Assembly: GCF_019578655.1 (NCBI RefSeq)
Contig: NC_063262.1
Coordinates: 1,681,582 to 1,745,581 of the forward strand
Reading direction: 5' to 3'
Length of the DNA: 64,000 nt
DNA from: Ricinus communis
Lineage: Eukaryota > Streptophyta > Magnoliopsida > Malpighiales > Euphorbiaceae
Shown in pieces: positions 45,291 to 57,232 of the stretch. The position numbers and the translations under genes are program-made. The notes beneath the pieces were generated by a model. It saw only the letters and a program-made list of their open reading frames with translations. It did not search any database and was not told the DNA's origin. How positions within the stretch are numbered: the stretch's first letter is position 1; every line of letters begins with the position of its first letter.

Positions 45291-45778
45291 CTTCTGCAAT
45301 CAGAATAAGCAATTCCTGTATATCAGGCGACCAATGCTCATCTTCAATAGGATCTTTAAATCCATTAGGCTGGCGATTCTCATCTTCAACAGGATCATGC
45401 TGTGGTTGCTGTCTATCAGGCAAGCAAACTTCATTTGGAGCAGGATCCATAGGCTGATACCATTTTGGGAGAATATAACCAACACCAAATAGCAAAAGAG
45501 GGTAAATGTTCCTCCAGTAATCACGAAAAGTCCGCAGTAGCTACTTTGTCCCAGATTATCATGGTCATCTGACCCCGAGGCCAAGCACTTGTAGGAGGAG
45601 GTCAAAGAAGTTTCAAGATCCTTCAGTTTCCACTTTCTGCTACGCTTAAAATTGCTTCAGAGATGTCAGAAGATATGGAGAACTCCTTGGAAACTCCTGA
45701 AACAATCAAAAAAAAAAAAACTTTTATCCGCAGACTTGAAGCTGATAAAACCTCTTATGTTAACAGTGACATGATGTA

Positions 45779-46423
45779 GAGGTTGTTTGGTTCAGAGATT
45801 TGGTATAGTTGATACCTCTTTCTTGTTGAATAACTATATTAAAACGTTTAGTAAAAATTTAAAAAACAGCAGCTGATAGCTGATTTAGTCTTTCAGCTGT
45901 TTTATTTTAGAGGTTTTTTCTTATCGGCTGATAGTTAATTTGATTTTTTTTTATTTATTTGGATACTATTATCTGTATTAAAATTTATTAATAATAATTT
46001 ACTATAAATTGATTTCATATAATCATATTTTTATATTTTATAATAAATAATAATTATTTTGCAATTATTCTTAATAATTAAATAATTATAATATTTATAA
46101 TTATAGTATTTAAAATTATAAATTTTTATTAGTAGAATTTAAATTTAAATTTCTACTTTTAAAATAATTTTTATAAATTTTGTAATAATAAATATAATTG
46201 AGCTAAAGAAAATTAATTATAATAATTTTAATTATTTTAAGTTATTTTTATTAATTTATATTATTGAATATAATATAATATAATATAATAAATTATATTT
46301 AATGATAAATTATATCATCAATAGTCATTTAATATACTAGCAACAATCGATAATAAAAATTTATTAAACAGTTTAATTTATCAACCATCAGCTATCAACC
46401 ACCAGCTGCAGACCGAACAACTC
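45779..46423. mobile_element. hAT-like MITE in GLR intron
   Basis: About 645 bp, AT-rich and non-coding, between the last two GLR exon blocks. Ends are imperfect inverted repeats: GAGGTTGTTTGGTTCAG at the left and, on the other strand, GAGTTGTTCGGTCTGCAG at the right. Subterminal CAGCTGATAGCTGAT-type words recur inverted near the right end (ATCAGCTATCAACCACCAGCTG). No target-site duplication is obvious. Confidence 0.55.
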
Positions 46424-48378
46424 ATAATCCCCGTCCAGATTGAAAAATGGTTCAGAACTAATAATGCTAGCTGTTATTCTGAAGGATACCCACAAATCCA
46501 AAACCTCCGACTTTAAAAGTAGGTCCTGAAGAGGCAAGTCTTCTGCAATTTTTGGCTAGGAAAATTTTGACACATGGAACTTCAAGAAATGCTGCATTTA
46601 TCTCTCCACTAGCAAGAACCTGAGCATTTTGATCTCCTGAATATATTCGTACTATATTTTCAGCATCGAAACCTAGGACATGTTCTAAATATTTCACAAC
46701 AAAGGAGTTTCCATCACACCCAACTTTTGCTCTACTCTCCTTCAGTGTTCCAACATCAACCATTACTGGATCAAGTCTTTGAACAGTAAGCAAGGTTGTC
46801 AAGTTAGGAATGAAACTTTGAGTAATGACTATTACCACAAAAAGCCATGCGACCATTGCCGTCCGAGACAAATTGCTGTGCAGTTTATCTCCTACAGCGA
46901 AGATAAAAAAAAATAAGGGCAAAATCAAACATTACGCATTTGGAGAACATTCTAATACTAAATGTTTCAGTTCTTGCAAGAGTAAATAAGAGAAAAAAAA
47001 AAAAGAAAAGAAAAAGAAAATAACGATGCAATTCTCACCCTTCAGTGAAAATATTGTGATGAAAGCAGTTGAGAGCATTCTTCCAATTTGCTCCCAAATA
47101 GTGCCTTGGGCAAACTGGTTGTTGTATTGCCTCTCAATCAACCAAACAACAATTCAATTATAAATGTTGACTAGCCCTGTGAAGATCCACATGGATGTTG
47201 TCAATGGTTTTGTAAACAACCAAGCTCTGTTTAATCTTTTTGGTTTGACATACACCAACACCTGCAGGCCTGGATCAGCATAAGGCTGCGTGAACTCTGC
47301 AAATTGGCACCGGTTGGCCACTATAGCTGTATCAGCAACTACTGCATCAACGATCTTACACAATGTATTTAAAACGAGTTAGTTGCAGCATAAAACACTA
47401 TAAAAAGCAACCCTACAGTTTCTGAAGTCAAAATTTGCTGTACAAAAGAGATATAAATCTTACCCGAAGTTTAATTTGTTCTACCGAAGAGTCATAGGTT
47501 CCCTTGAAAGGAACAAAATTATGTGGCAATGTATAAGGTAAAAAGCTGAGGGCGGATTTGAAGATATCAACGGAAAAGCCTGTAACAGTCATACCCTTAC
47601 GATTATCATGTTTGACATGTATAAATTCTTTATATTGATTCCCCATAGGAACTCCAATTTTAAGTGGCTCAGTACTTGTTGGTGCTGCCCATCCTCTAGG
47701 AACTGACCAAGGGCCTCCTGGCCAAAATACTTGTCCTAGAATTCTCATTGATTTGTTGTACTTACCACGAATGCCAATGTTCTCTGAGAAACCTAAATTC
47801 TCAGTCCAGTATCCAAGTTCTCTGTAACTTTTCCCGACCACATTAATTAACCGAAAAATGTGAGCCGGAGCAAGAATTTCCTATCTGAAAATGAATGCAC
47901 CAGTTAAACCCTCAAAGCTGTTTACTTTTAGTCTGCTCAAAAGATTATGTCCACTCACTGATGCTATGCGAGAACTATCTGTTGAATTCTGAAGGCCCTT
48001 TTGATATGGAATCTCTTCCATTGCCAGAGCTAGAGCACACATAGCATCATAAGCTTGTAAAGCATATATTCCTGGTTCTGGCTATAGATCATCGGTGTCA
48101 AATTTGTAATATCATTAGTTGTGATCCGTACAAACTCCTCCTCCATCATTCCTAAATTCTTTGCTTCTGTAAAGGTATTAGCTGCTAAATTAATCGTAGT
48201 ATGAACAATGAAAACTCTACATCGGCCACTCTTAAGATGCTTTAACTTTCCAGATAGTCAGTAAGGCATTAGAGATAAGAGGCAAAAGGTCATTAATTTC
48301 TGATCCTGCAACTTGAAGAGCAGAGATTAAGTATCCAATGATACCCGTGACAGCCGAATTGAAGTCCTCGTAAATGAC

Positions 48379-49203
48379 ATTTACTTTTGGGCAAAAGATT
48401 TCAAAAATAATGCTTTATCTTTTTTATTTAATTTTTAGTTTGTCACAAGTATCACAATCTCTTAGGTTTGGGGCAGGTTCGGTCAGAATGCAAAATATTT
48501 TGGATAATTTGGCTAAGAATTAATTTTGGAGTAATTTAGACCTCACCAGAAAGTTTAAGGGGCAAATTTACACTTAACCGAAGTCCTTGGAATGCCAAAT
48601 AGTTAACAAATTTCCAGCGCGCATAATTTGCCTTTTCTCGTAAAGTTTCATAGTTCCTCATCAAATATGCTGCTGATAATAGACATTTTATCATATTTAG
48701 TTGAGAATACTGCTTGATTCTCAGAAATTTCATCAATCTCTTCTTTTTCTTTTTTAGAAAGGGGAAATTTCTTTAATCTTAGTATTTCGCGCATTAAAAG
48801 CCAGGATTCATAAAATGTACTCTACTTTTCAGATCCACAAGATTATCCAGATTCCTAAAGCACTTGAAAAGGACACATGATTGCAGATCAAATCATCACT
48901 CAAATGACAAAATGATGGTGGCGAAATGGAAATGAACAACAAATTAGCAGCTGCAGAGAGATAGAGCTTAACCAGAAGGCATCTGGTGTATTAACAGAGA
49001 GATGCACCAATACATAAGAATTCACTACAACATAAAATTCGCATCTTAACCATAAAGTAAAAACAGAGAATAAATATAGCATCATGCCAAACTACTGCCA
49101 AGCATCTAGGATATCAAAATAAGGGAATTTTCAGCAGCAACTATAAATTTTGAGCTTCTAGTTTCCAATGTTTTTCCATTAAACTTACATATTCCACAAG
49201 ACT
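48379..49203. other. Intergenic between GLR remnant and coiled-coil gene
   Basis: The expected N-terminal GLR coding part is absent here. Nothing else recognisable was seen; the right side is likely 3' untranslated region of the next gene. Confidence 0.4.
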
Positions 49204-51471
49204 CTAAACAGACTCCTGAGGAATTGATTCTTTAGCTGGAGCACATTCCAATTTCTCTGAGACCTTACGCTTCCCAAAATCTTCCTTCAAGACATTAAGT
49301 TCCTTCTCAAGCACGGGCAGCTTGTCACACAGTATATTTACCCTATCCTTATATGCTTCAAATTGACTAATGCACCCTGCTTCAAATTCCTTAACCTTCT
49401 TCTCAGCGAACAGCCGCTTTTGCCTTTCTTCTTCCTCTTGTTTCAGCCGCAGCTTCTCCAACTCCGTGGTACTCAAAACAAGACCCCCGGATCCAGTATC
49501 CTTGTAAATTGGTTCTTCAGGGTGTCGACATTTTGCTCGATAATCTGCAAATGCCTTGTGCGTCTCCTTCAAAGCCTTCCTGTACCCTTCTAAGAGATTT
49601 CCCATCATATATAATTCCCGTTCTAGCCTATATGTCTCCAACTGTCTTTTCTGTTGCTCCTCCAACTTTGCCTTGTGCAAATGCTGAATCATGTTTTCCC
49701 GCTGCTGCAACTCATTCATCAACATTTGCTGATGGATACTCAGCTCCTGAAAAGCCTGCTCCTTTGCCTCATACAGCATTCTAGCTTTTCCCATTACACG
49801 TTCCATTTGCTCAAAACACACATCAAATTCAGATAGTGACTTCATATCCCAAGGTCCATCACTCCTCATCCTCTTAGTAGCACTATTAAGTGCATGATGA
49901 GGCATATCATTCTCAAGATGATCAATATCTCTCTTGTTTCCATTGACATTACTGAAAAGCGATGAACTGCCAGGAATTGACTGTGCATCAACCCTAGAAG
50001 CAAGAAAGTCCCCTGATGACACATTATTACGAATTTGCACCCCAGAACTAAAAGGATTTTGTGATGCTGCCATGGCTGCAATAAGATTCTCAGAATTTAT
50101 ACCGTCCAAACCATCCCCTTTAGGTGACATATTAAAAGCCATTTGTTCCTCCTCCTCCTCCTCCTCTCCCTCCTCCTCTTCTCCATTCTCCCCTTCCTTT
50201 CCCTCATCCTCTCCTCCCCCTTCTTCCTGTTTTTTCCCCACCTCACATTCCACAGCTCCAACATCACCAAGATTACACCTTTGCAGAAAACTCCCATCCA
50301 TACTGCTCTTTCTCCACTGCCCCTGTTCTTCATCCTCCTTACTTCCCTCAAAATCCATTGCTTCCTCCTCACCCACAGCTTCCTCCTTTCCTGCTTTCTC
50401 ATCCTCATCATCATCTTTCACCATATTATCCAATCCACCAAGACTCAATTTAATGTTATGCTCCTCCAACTCCGACACTCCATGAATTTCCTCACTTATT
50501 TTCACATCTTCCTCCTCATCATCATCCTCCTTAATATCTATCTCCAGTTTAACAACCTCATCCTTAAACAAGTCATCCCTCTGAGATCTTATCAAAAGCT
50601 GCAAATGTGAGGCATAATAACAATTCCTTAAATTAGGTGCAGCAGCTAACTCCTTCTTAACCATCAACCAGATCAACTCGGACCAATCAACCTTCTCAAA
50701 GTTGCCACCTTTAATCAATTTATTCACATTCAATACATCATCAGTCATCATCCATGTATCTTCATGCAACAACAACCAAGTTGACACAAATTCCTCAACA
50801 AACTCTATAGACTCTTTACTCTCCATATCCTCCAGTGCATTATCCACTTTATCTTTCTTCACTGGAAGCTGCAATGCGCGGGCTAAGTCAGGGCGACTAA
50901 CCTTGATTCGAACATTATTAACATAGCTATGGCGACATTGGGCGTTAAAATTTGCAATCAATTGAGCTAATAGATCAGCGCGGAGATTACTAATATCAAA
51001 TTGCAAGTGAACAAAGTCCCATAACCCAAGTTTTTTAAGTAGAGATTCATGAGAGGCAAAATCTAGGTTCTTGATGGGTCTAAACGGGACAGGGTTCAAA
51101 TTTTCAACTAAGAGTTCGAGTTTTTTGTGTGATTTCTTACCACCACGTCTTTTCTTGCGCTTTGCATTACCACCGCCACCGCAACCGCGGCGAGGGATGG
51201 TGACCGTGGTGAAGGCCACGCGGCTGTCGGAGATCGTTGGAGAGGATTGGGCGATATCTTCTGGGTCGGATTGGTTAGGATCATCGGATTGTGGGTTAGG
51301 GTTTTCCTCTTCGGTGTCAGGGACAACTAGGGTTAGGGTTTTAGGAGATTGGGAATCTTCGAATTGATTTTTATTGGGATTTTGATTTTGTTGTGTAAAG
51401 TTAGGATCCTGTGGAGGAGAGGTTGGGGGTTGATTCTGTGAGTTAGTCGGAGAGCTCATTTTTAGCTTCAA
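49204..51471 (-). CDS. Plant-specific acidic coiled-coil protein (At3g58110/At2g42370-like)
   Basis: A single-exon gene of 755 residues, frame intact. A second Met (MSSPTNS) four codons in may be the start. Order of features: a Pro/Gln/Asn/Ser-rich disordered N-terminus; a basic cluster KRKKRRGGKKSHKK (about residue 105-118) that could act as a nuclear signal; a conserved-looking globular block from about 128 to 310 with FASHESLLKKLGLWDFVHLQFD and KVSRPDLARALQLP; a Glu/Asp/Gly-rich stretch; and a long C-terminal helical coiled coil (about 560-730) with repeated EEQQKRQLETYRLERELYMM-like heptads. I know of no assigned enzymatic role. Position beside bZIP61-, PDCB5- and ATL41-like genes fits the Arabidopsis unknown proteins At3g58110 and At2g42370; this is from memory of those loci. 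Confidence 0.85.
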   Translation of the reverse strand: MKLKMSSPTNSQNQPPTSPPQDPNFTQQNQNPNKNQFEDSQSPKTLTLVVPDTEEENPNPQSDDPNQSDPEDIAQSSPTISDSRVAFTTVTIPRRGCGGGGNAKRKKRRGGKKSHKKLELLVENLNPVPFRPIKNLDFASHESLLKKLGLWDFVHLQFDISNLRADLLAQLIANFNAQCRHSYVNNVRIKVSRPDLARALQLPVKKDKVDNALEDMESKESIEFVEEFVSTWLLLHEDTWMMTDDVLNVNKLIKGGNFEKVDWSELIWLMVKKELAAAPNLRNCYYASHLQLLIRSQRDDLFKDEVVKLEIDIKEDDDEEEDVKISEEIHGVSELEEHNIKLSLGGLDNMVKDDDEDEKAGKEEAVGEEEAMDFEGSKEDEEQGQWRKSSMDGSFLQRCNLGDVGAVECEVGKKQEEGGGEDEGKEGENGEEEEGEEEEEEEQMAFNMSPKGDGLDGINSENLIAAMAASQNPFSSGVQIRNNVSSGDFLASRVDAQSIPGSSSLFSNVNGNKRDIDHLENDMPHHALNSATKRMRSDGPWDMKSLSEFDVCFEQMERVMGKARMLYEAKEQAFQELSIHQQMLMNELQQRENMIQHLHKAKLEEQQKRQLETYRLERELYMMGNLLEGYRKALKETHKAFADYRAKCRHPEEPIYKDTGSGGLVLSTTELEKLRLKQEEEERQKRLFAEKKVKEFEAGCISQFEAYKDRVNILCDKLPVLEKELNVLKEDFGKRKVSEKLECAPAKESIPQESV

Positions 51472-52177
51472 TTTTGGTGGCAGAGACGGTGGTGCCTATT
51501 TTCAGACGATTTTCAAGTTTAGGAAAATGGAAAGTTGACTGACGATGCTGACCCTGGGCACGGCACTATTGTATCATACGAACATGGACCCAGGGAGGAA
51601 CTCCCACAATTATATTCCGCATGTGTTTTATGTTTTTTTACTTTTATTATTAAATTTAATCAATCGAGATCAACTTAAAAAGATAGCTAATCCAACTAAC
51701 TAAAAGTTTGTATATTTACCTGTTTGAAATCTATTTAAGAATTTTTTTTATTTAAAAAAATATAAACAAATTAAATAAAATGAAATGATATAATTTAATA
51801 TTGTGGAAATTAATTAAAATTTATTTAAAAATTTTATTTATTTTTATAGATTATAATTTAGTTATATTTAATTTTATATAAATTTAAATATATAAAATTT
51901 TAAATTAGTTGTTACTTCATTTAAATCATGTAAACTTTAGATTTATAAATAAATTTTATAAATTTCAATCAAATACAATATCAGATTTAATTTTCAGTTT
52001 TCAGTGACTAAATATCATTAAAAATAATAAATTTTAATGATGATAGTTGACTGATATTTTTGATTTTTTTTGTTATTTTTCTAATCTTTTTATTTAATTG
52101 AATTGATTTTTTAATTAATCAAATCAGTAGCTGATATATTCTGAAATTCATTTTTGTTCAAATCAATTCTGAATCTT

Positions 52178-52251
<74 letters not shown>

Positions 52252-52998
52252 TGTTTTTGGGCCCTCCTAAATTGTAAGGTGTTTCCCTATATAATCTCCT
52301 CTGCCAACTACTACTTTATTTATGCTTACATTCCATATAAACATGAGACTCCTTCATTTGCATACCTTAATTGCTATTCTGATATTGCTTCCTTGTTCTA
52401 ATTTTTCTTTTTCTATTTTTCAGTTTAATTGGGTTCTAAGTGGGCTCCAACTTAAGATATAGCTTGCAACTGCTACAATGATAATATCCCAAATGTATCA
52501 GAAGGTTGTCCAAAAGACTCCAAGCTGCACAAAATCGTTAAATTTTTAGGCAGGTTGGTTGCTTTGAGAAAGCATATAATTCTTTACCAAATTTCAATTG
52601 TTAAATCCACTATTTAATAATGGTAATTAAAATGTAAATGAACCTTATAAACATGGTTCTCTGCCCTGCTGACTTCACATGGCCACCTCATTAGAAGAAT
52701 ACTTCCACAACTGCTCCATAACACCAGTCTAATGGTACTTGTCATTCAAGCTGTAATTCTCAGTGAAAAGATTAAATACATGCTTGAAAATCAACTTTCA
52801 TTTCTGTTATTTTAGTTTCAACCTGTTTTCCAGTTTGACACTCTTTGTGCATATAGTTGACTAAGAATCCTTCCAGGGAATCAATTTCTTGTTCTAGATT
52901 CCTTCCTTTCTATTATAGTCTTCACAAATTACACTTATTTTATTGGTTTTCAGCTTCAACTCAATCCACTTGAGCTGCTGAAAGAAACAAGCCTAATC
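51472..52998. other. Divergent intergenic region, coiled-coil gene and NCL
   Basis: About 1.5 kb between two divergently transcribed genes, so it likely holds both promoters. It is AT-rich and carries a compound microsatellite. A pyrimidine-rich leader-like stretch lies at 52880-52960. Confidence 0.4.
52180..52248. repeat. Compound (TA)n(TG)n microsatellite
   Basis: About 40 bases of TA repeat run directly into about 28 bases of TG repeat, some 750 bp upstream of the NCL ATG. Confidence 0.95.
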
Positions 52999-55938
52999 AT
53001 GAACAAGAAATTTTCTTTATTATCTCTGGTAATCCTCTTTGTTATACTGGCCTGTCCTGGCCATGGTCGGATTTTTATAGATAATCCAAGTTCTTCCATG
53101 GTTTCTGATGGAAAATATAGCAGTGCTCAGGGACAGCAGCCATTTATTCGTCTATACGACTTGTTTTCATCGGATGGTAGCTGCGATGAAACATATGGTT
53201 TCTTCCCATGCACAACCACAATCCTCGGAAACATTTTCCTTATTCTTGTCTATGGTTATTTGATGTTCCTGTCTGCTAAGTTGTTGTCTGATGGAAGTGA
53301 GATACTTCTCCAAATTCTTGGTCCTGGCATTATAGGTGGTCTTTTCTTGCCTGTGTTGAGTGCCCTTCCTGATTCAGCTATAATCCTTGGTAAATTTTAC
53401 TTTCTTTCTTTTAATGTTGATCTCTCAAGTCTTTCTTGATTTACATGCAATCTGTGTTTAAAGGAAAAGAAAGAGATAAAAGAAAGAACTTGTCCAACTT
53501 GCGAATAGAAACTTCATTTCCATAGCGTTAACAAGAAACATCAAAATTCTTTTTTCTGTAATCAACATTGATATGCATAAGCAATAAGAAGACATGGAGT
53601 CCATTTTTTTTTAGAGACTGCATTTTGTTACTGCTTAAACAGTCTTATAAATCTGGTGCTGTATGAGTGTCTGCTGATATATACACGTCTATTGTTTTTA
53701 TAGCATCTGGGCTATCTGGGAGCACAGAAACAGCTCAAAGTCAGGTGTCAGTTGGGATGGGTTTGATGGCTGGATCAACTGTTCTGCTTCTGACATTACT
53801 ATGGGGCTCTTGCCTCATTGTTGGCAAGTGTGACATTGAAGGTTCTGTGGCTGTAGACTCGAAAGATACAAAAACATTTAGCCTAATCGGTATGATGGTA
53901 CCTTCCTAATGCTTTCTTTTAGACTGTTCTGTTTTTTTCCTGCACTCGTAAAGTTTAATTTTTTCGATGCAGTGATACTGCAAAAATTCACTTCTTATTC
54001 ACATTACACGATCAGGATCAATGAGTTTATGCACTGCAGTAGTGAGTCCGGTTATGGCTTGTCTTTAACTAGACTAGAAAAGGGGATTTAATTTATTAAG
54101 CTCTATAAACCCATTGATCTTATTTTGTGCATAGTACAAAATTTTCTAGTTTTGGAACAGAATTCAGTGGTTTATACCTGCAGGATCTGGAGTGACTACT
54201 GATATTTGGACTAGTTTTGCTGCAAGGCTCATGGTAATATCTATTATCCCCTTCATATTAGTTCAGCTACCACAAGTTTTGCACAGAACTTCTCAAAGCC
54301 GCTTAGCAATTCTGGTTTCCCTAATCGTCTCCCTTATTTTATTAGTTTGCTACAGCCTATATCAGGTACAATTTTGAGTGATTCCAAAAATCCTACATAT
54401 CTTTCTTGATGGAGACTGCATGGTTTTCCTTAATTTAGTAACTAAGCTTTATTGATTGTGACATATAACTTTATTGATTGTGACATATAATTTCCTGTTA
54501 AACATTTTGGTGCAGGTTGTTCAGCCATGGATTCAGAAGAGAAGAATTGCATATGCGAAACATAAGAACATAATATCAGGAATACTTAAAGATTTAAAAA
54601 AGCGCTCGCTTGGAAGACTTTTCACAGTTAATGGTGATCTTAACAGAGATATTATTCAAAAGTTAGTAACTTCTTTTTTTTTTTTTTCATTCCAATTCTC
54701 TTACTGTCAAGTCTTTCCGAGGTTCCATATGTTACATTATACAAGTCCTATTCATCACTGGCCATATGAAATTCAACAAAATTCTGTAAGATTGATACCT
54801 AATGCACTCTCCATTGACAAAAATGACAGGTTATTCAAGACAATAGATGACAACTCAGATGGATACCTGACAATTGCAGAGTTGAAGGCACTTATAATTG
54901 GAATCCAGTTTGACGAGTTAGATATTGATGTTAGTGTTGCAGTTGATCAAGTATTGAAAGATTTTGATACATCAGGCGACTCGTGTGTCGATATGGATGA
55001 GTTTACCCGTGGAATTTCAAAGTGGCTCCGTGAAGCTAAACATTCTGCTAGATATTTTGATGACCACAGTAGAGGATCATCGCAAGTTTTAACAGGCTTT
55101 GATCAGGTAATGTTGCTATTCATATTAAGTTAGGCCTAATGATCTCGTTTACCTTAATCATATTAATTGTGAAGATTTCATGAAATAGCTGAGTATCTAA
55201 TACTTATAATAGTAATAACATAGAATGTAAAAAGCTGCAGCAAACAAGTGCAGAAGAAGATGTTTTAGGAGATCAGACTGGTGAAATTTCATCAAATCCT
55301 GGAAACCCGAAATGGAATACAACAAAAGCAGTGCTGATGTTGATTTTAGGAACAATTGTTGCTGCTGTATTTGCTGATCCACTGGTAGATGCTGTTGACA
55401 ATTTCTCAACTGCTTCAAACATTCCTACCTTCTTTGTATCCTTCGTGATCTTGCCATTTGCTAGCTCTAGTGAGGTGGTCTCAGACATGATCTTTGCCAG
55501 CAGGAAGAAGTCAAGATATGCTTCTCTAGCATACTCTGAGGTCTTAAGTCTTTCTCCCTTTTCTTCTTTATCCTTAAAAACATGTTCCTAGACATTGATG
55601 AAGAATAAGATGTTGAAATCAAATGAAAGATGGCCTTATATTTTATTAGGTAACTCTGAACCCTTCTTTTGCTTATTTTTTTGGTGCAGATATATGGGTC
55701 GGTGACAATGAGCAATGTTCTTTCCCTGTCAGTGTTCTTGGGACTTGTCTACTTTCGGGGTTTGACATGGAACTTCTCATCTGAAGTTCTGATAATTCTG
55801 ATTGTGTGCATTGCGATTGGCCTAATTGCCAGTTTACGCACCACTTTCCCTCTTTGGATGTCTCTGGTGGCTTATGCAATGTACCCTTTCTCTCTGTTGC
55901 TTGCTTATATCTTCAACTATGTTTTGGGGTGGTCCTAA
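52999..55938 (+). CDS. NCL: EF-hand Na+/Ca2+ exchanger-like protein (NCL)
   Basis: A CaCA-superfamily membrane antiporter with calcium-binding domain, 576 residues. Seven exons: 52999-53389, 53704-53889, 54184-54365, 54516-54661, 54830-55106, 55241-55540, 55690-55938, all in frame. A signal peptide (about 1-23) is followed by two membrane blocks, each with an exchanger alpha repeat: the first around residues 122-175 (LPDSAIILASGLSGSTETAQSQ), the second around 465-515 (ASSSEVVSDMIFASRKKS ... GSVTMSN). Between them lie two EF-hands, DDNSDGYLTIAE and DTSGDSCVDMDE; the second has Ser where Gly is usual at loop position 6. This layout matches Arabidopsis NCL (At1g53210), which moves Na+ and Ca2+ in salt and calcium homeostasis. 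Intron 4 (168 nt) is open in the reading frame and could be kept. Confidence 0.93.
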
Positions 55939-57041
55939 ATCCTAGCCTTACTTTACAGACCAGTAAAATAACATCACCATTGTTAAACATGCCTTGAGTT
56001 ACTTCCATTTGATGCCCAAAGGCTGAAGTATAGCTTCATTTAGCTCCTATATTTTTCAAATAGTTTTAATTTAGTCATTTTTCAAAGAGTAAGCTGGCAG
56101 GTTATAATAATAACATTAGAAAAGGCCAATTGTGGCGGAATCATAAATTAATTGAACTCTGAACAAAGAGTTTGAAAAGTTAAATTGAAATTTATTTATT
56201 TATAAATTAAATTTTAAAATAAGAAATATATTTTTAATTTATAATAAATCTATTAAAGCTATTAAAACTAACCAACAGCTGCCACCAACACCTTTTCACT
56301 GCTACCACCAATAATAACACCAATAAAACAAATAATTACCATCATTATCACTGAATAAATATAATTCACAATCTAAACAACCAAAATTATTACTACCATC
56401 AACATCAAAATTAAATCACCACCAATTTTGTTATTTGCTCGATCAATTAATTAAAAAATCTAAAATGTATAAACTTAATTAAATAATTAAATTAGTTAAT
56501 AAATAATATTTAAAACTTATTAATTCAAGCCCATGCAGAAAAAGTTAAATAGCACAAATTAAATCTTATTAAATATTAGATGACTAAATTAAATTTTATA
56601 GTATATGCATTTCAGTCTCAAAATTAAAAAAAAATAAAAATCAAACTAAACTTATTTAAAAAAATAAAAATAGAAGCTATATTCTTGGCCTAGCTAGCTA
56701 GATATTCTACACCATCCATAGAAAAATTGGACCGGTTTTAGTTCGTAATTTAAGTGAATCTACTTTGGTTTCAGTTTACGGTCGGATTAAATTGAGAAGG
56801 AAAAAAAGTTAACTTGGTTGAAAAAGATCGGACACATGGATGAACAGAGGAAGAGCTCTGTTCCGTTCCACTCGCACAAAATAATTCTGAAAGGTCAGTT
56901 GCCGCCAGTAAAGTAACCGCAAAAAGGACAAAACATAAACACAGTCACATCTTTCCATTTTCTTTACTTATAATTCTCACTTTCTTTCCTTCTCTATCAC
57001 TCTCTCTTTATTTTCCCAGTCTTCCTTTGTTACTTTCTTGG

Positions 57042-57042
57042 A

Positions 57043-57070
<28 letters not shown>
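57042..57070 (+). repeat. (CT)n tract in the PDCB-like promoter/leader
   Basis: About 14 CT units roughly 165 bp before the ATG, within a wider pyrimidine-rich stretch; CT runs near start sites are common in plant promoters. Confidence 0.8.
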
Positions 57071-57074
<4 letters not shown>

Positions 57075-57166
57075 CTTAACGGTCACATTTCCAGTACACT
57101 CTCTTCTTTAATAAAAGAAAAAAACCCTCTCCAATTTCTCACTTCAAATCCGTTTCTTTATTTTTC

Positions 57167-57178
57167 TATTTAAATACA
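57167..57178 (+). promoter_or_regulatory. TATA-like box of the PDCB-like gene
   Basis: TATTTAAATAC about 60 bp before the ATG at 57233, in a suitable place for a core promoter with a short leader. Confidence 0.4.
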
Positions 57179-57232
57179 CACACTCAAATCTTTACTTTAC
57201 TACAGCGTAAGCAGTTTCTTGATCTTTTAAAC

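Larger units (their letters stand above)
45106..48378 (-). pseudogene. Decayed glutamate-receptor-like (GLR) channel gene
   Basis: Plant GLRs are amino-acid-gated Ca2+-permeable channels. Homologous blocks run right to left: 48378-47464 (end of the ATD, from VIYEDFNSAV, into ligand-binding S1, SYRELGYW ... KGMTVTGFSVDIFKSAL), 47354-47039 (DAVVADTAIVANRC, pore region, ERQYNNQFAQGTIWEQ), 46891-46490 (SNLSRTAMVAWLF, ligand-binding S2, FLEVPCVKIF) and 45696 to about 45106 (SDISEAIL, TM4 YCGLFVITGG, tail). Lesions: the N-terminal part is missing; frame shifts near 48243 and 48090; TAG at 47881-47883; TGA at 47154-47156 within a short extra segment before VVWLIER; frame shift near 45625 producing a TGA; probably another near 45490. 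The usual SYTANL-type gate motif is altered to FIPNLTTLL. I infer a non-functional gene, probably one member of a GLR cluster. Confidence 0.82.
55939..57232. other. Intergenic and PDCB promoter
   Basis: NCL 3' flank, then AT-rich DNA with no gene. The last 300 bp look like a promoter and leader: C/T-rich tracts, a CT microsatellite and TATTTAAATAC at about 57167-57178. Confidence 0.45.

Noticed and set aside
49934..50610. Overlapping + strand open frames rich in Ser/Pro or Leu/Phe
   Set aside because: They are the antisense of the Glu/Asp-rich part of the 755-residue gene, whose frame is far longer and better composed.
54474..55133. Continuous 219-codon + strand open frame
   Set aside because: It is NCL exons 4 and 5 read through a stop-free intron; splice sites and EF-hand homology support two exons.
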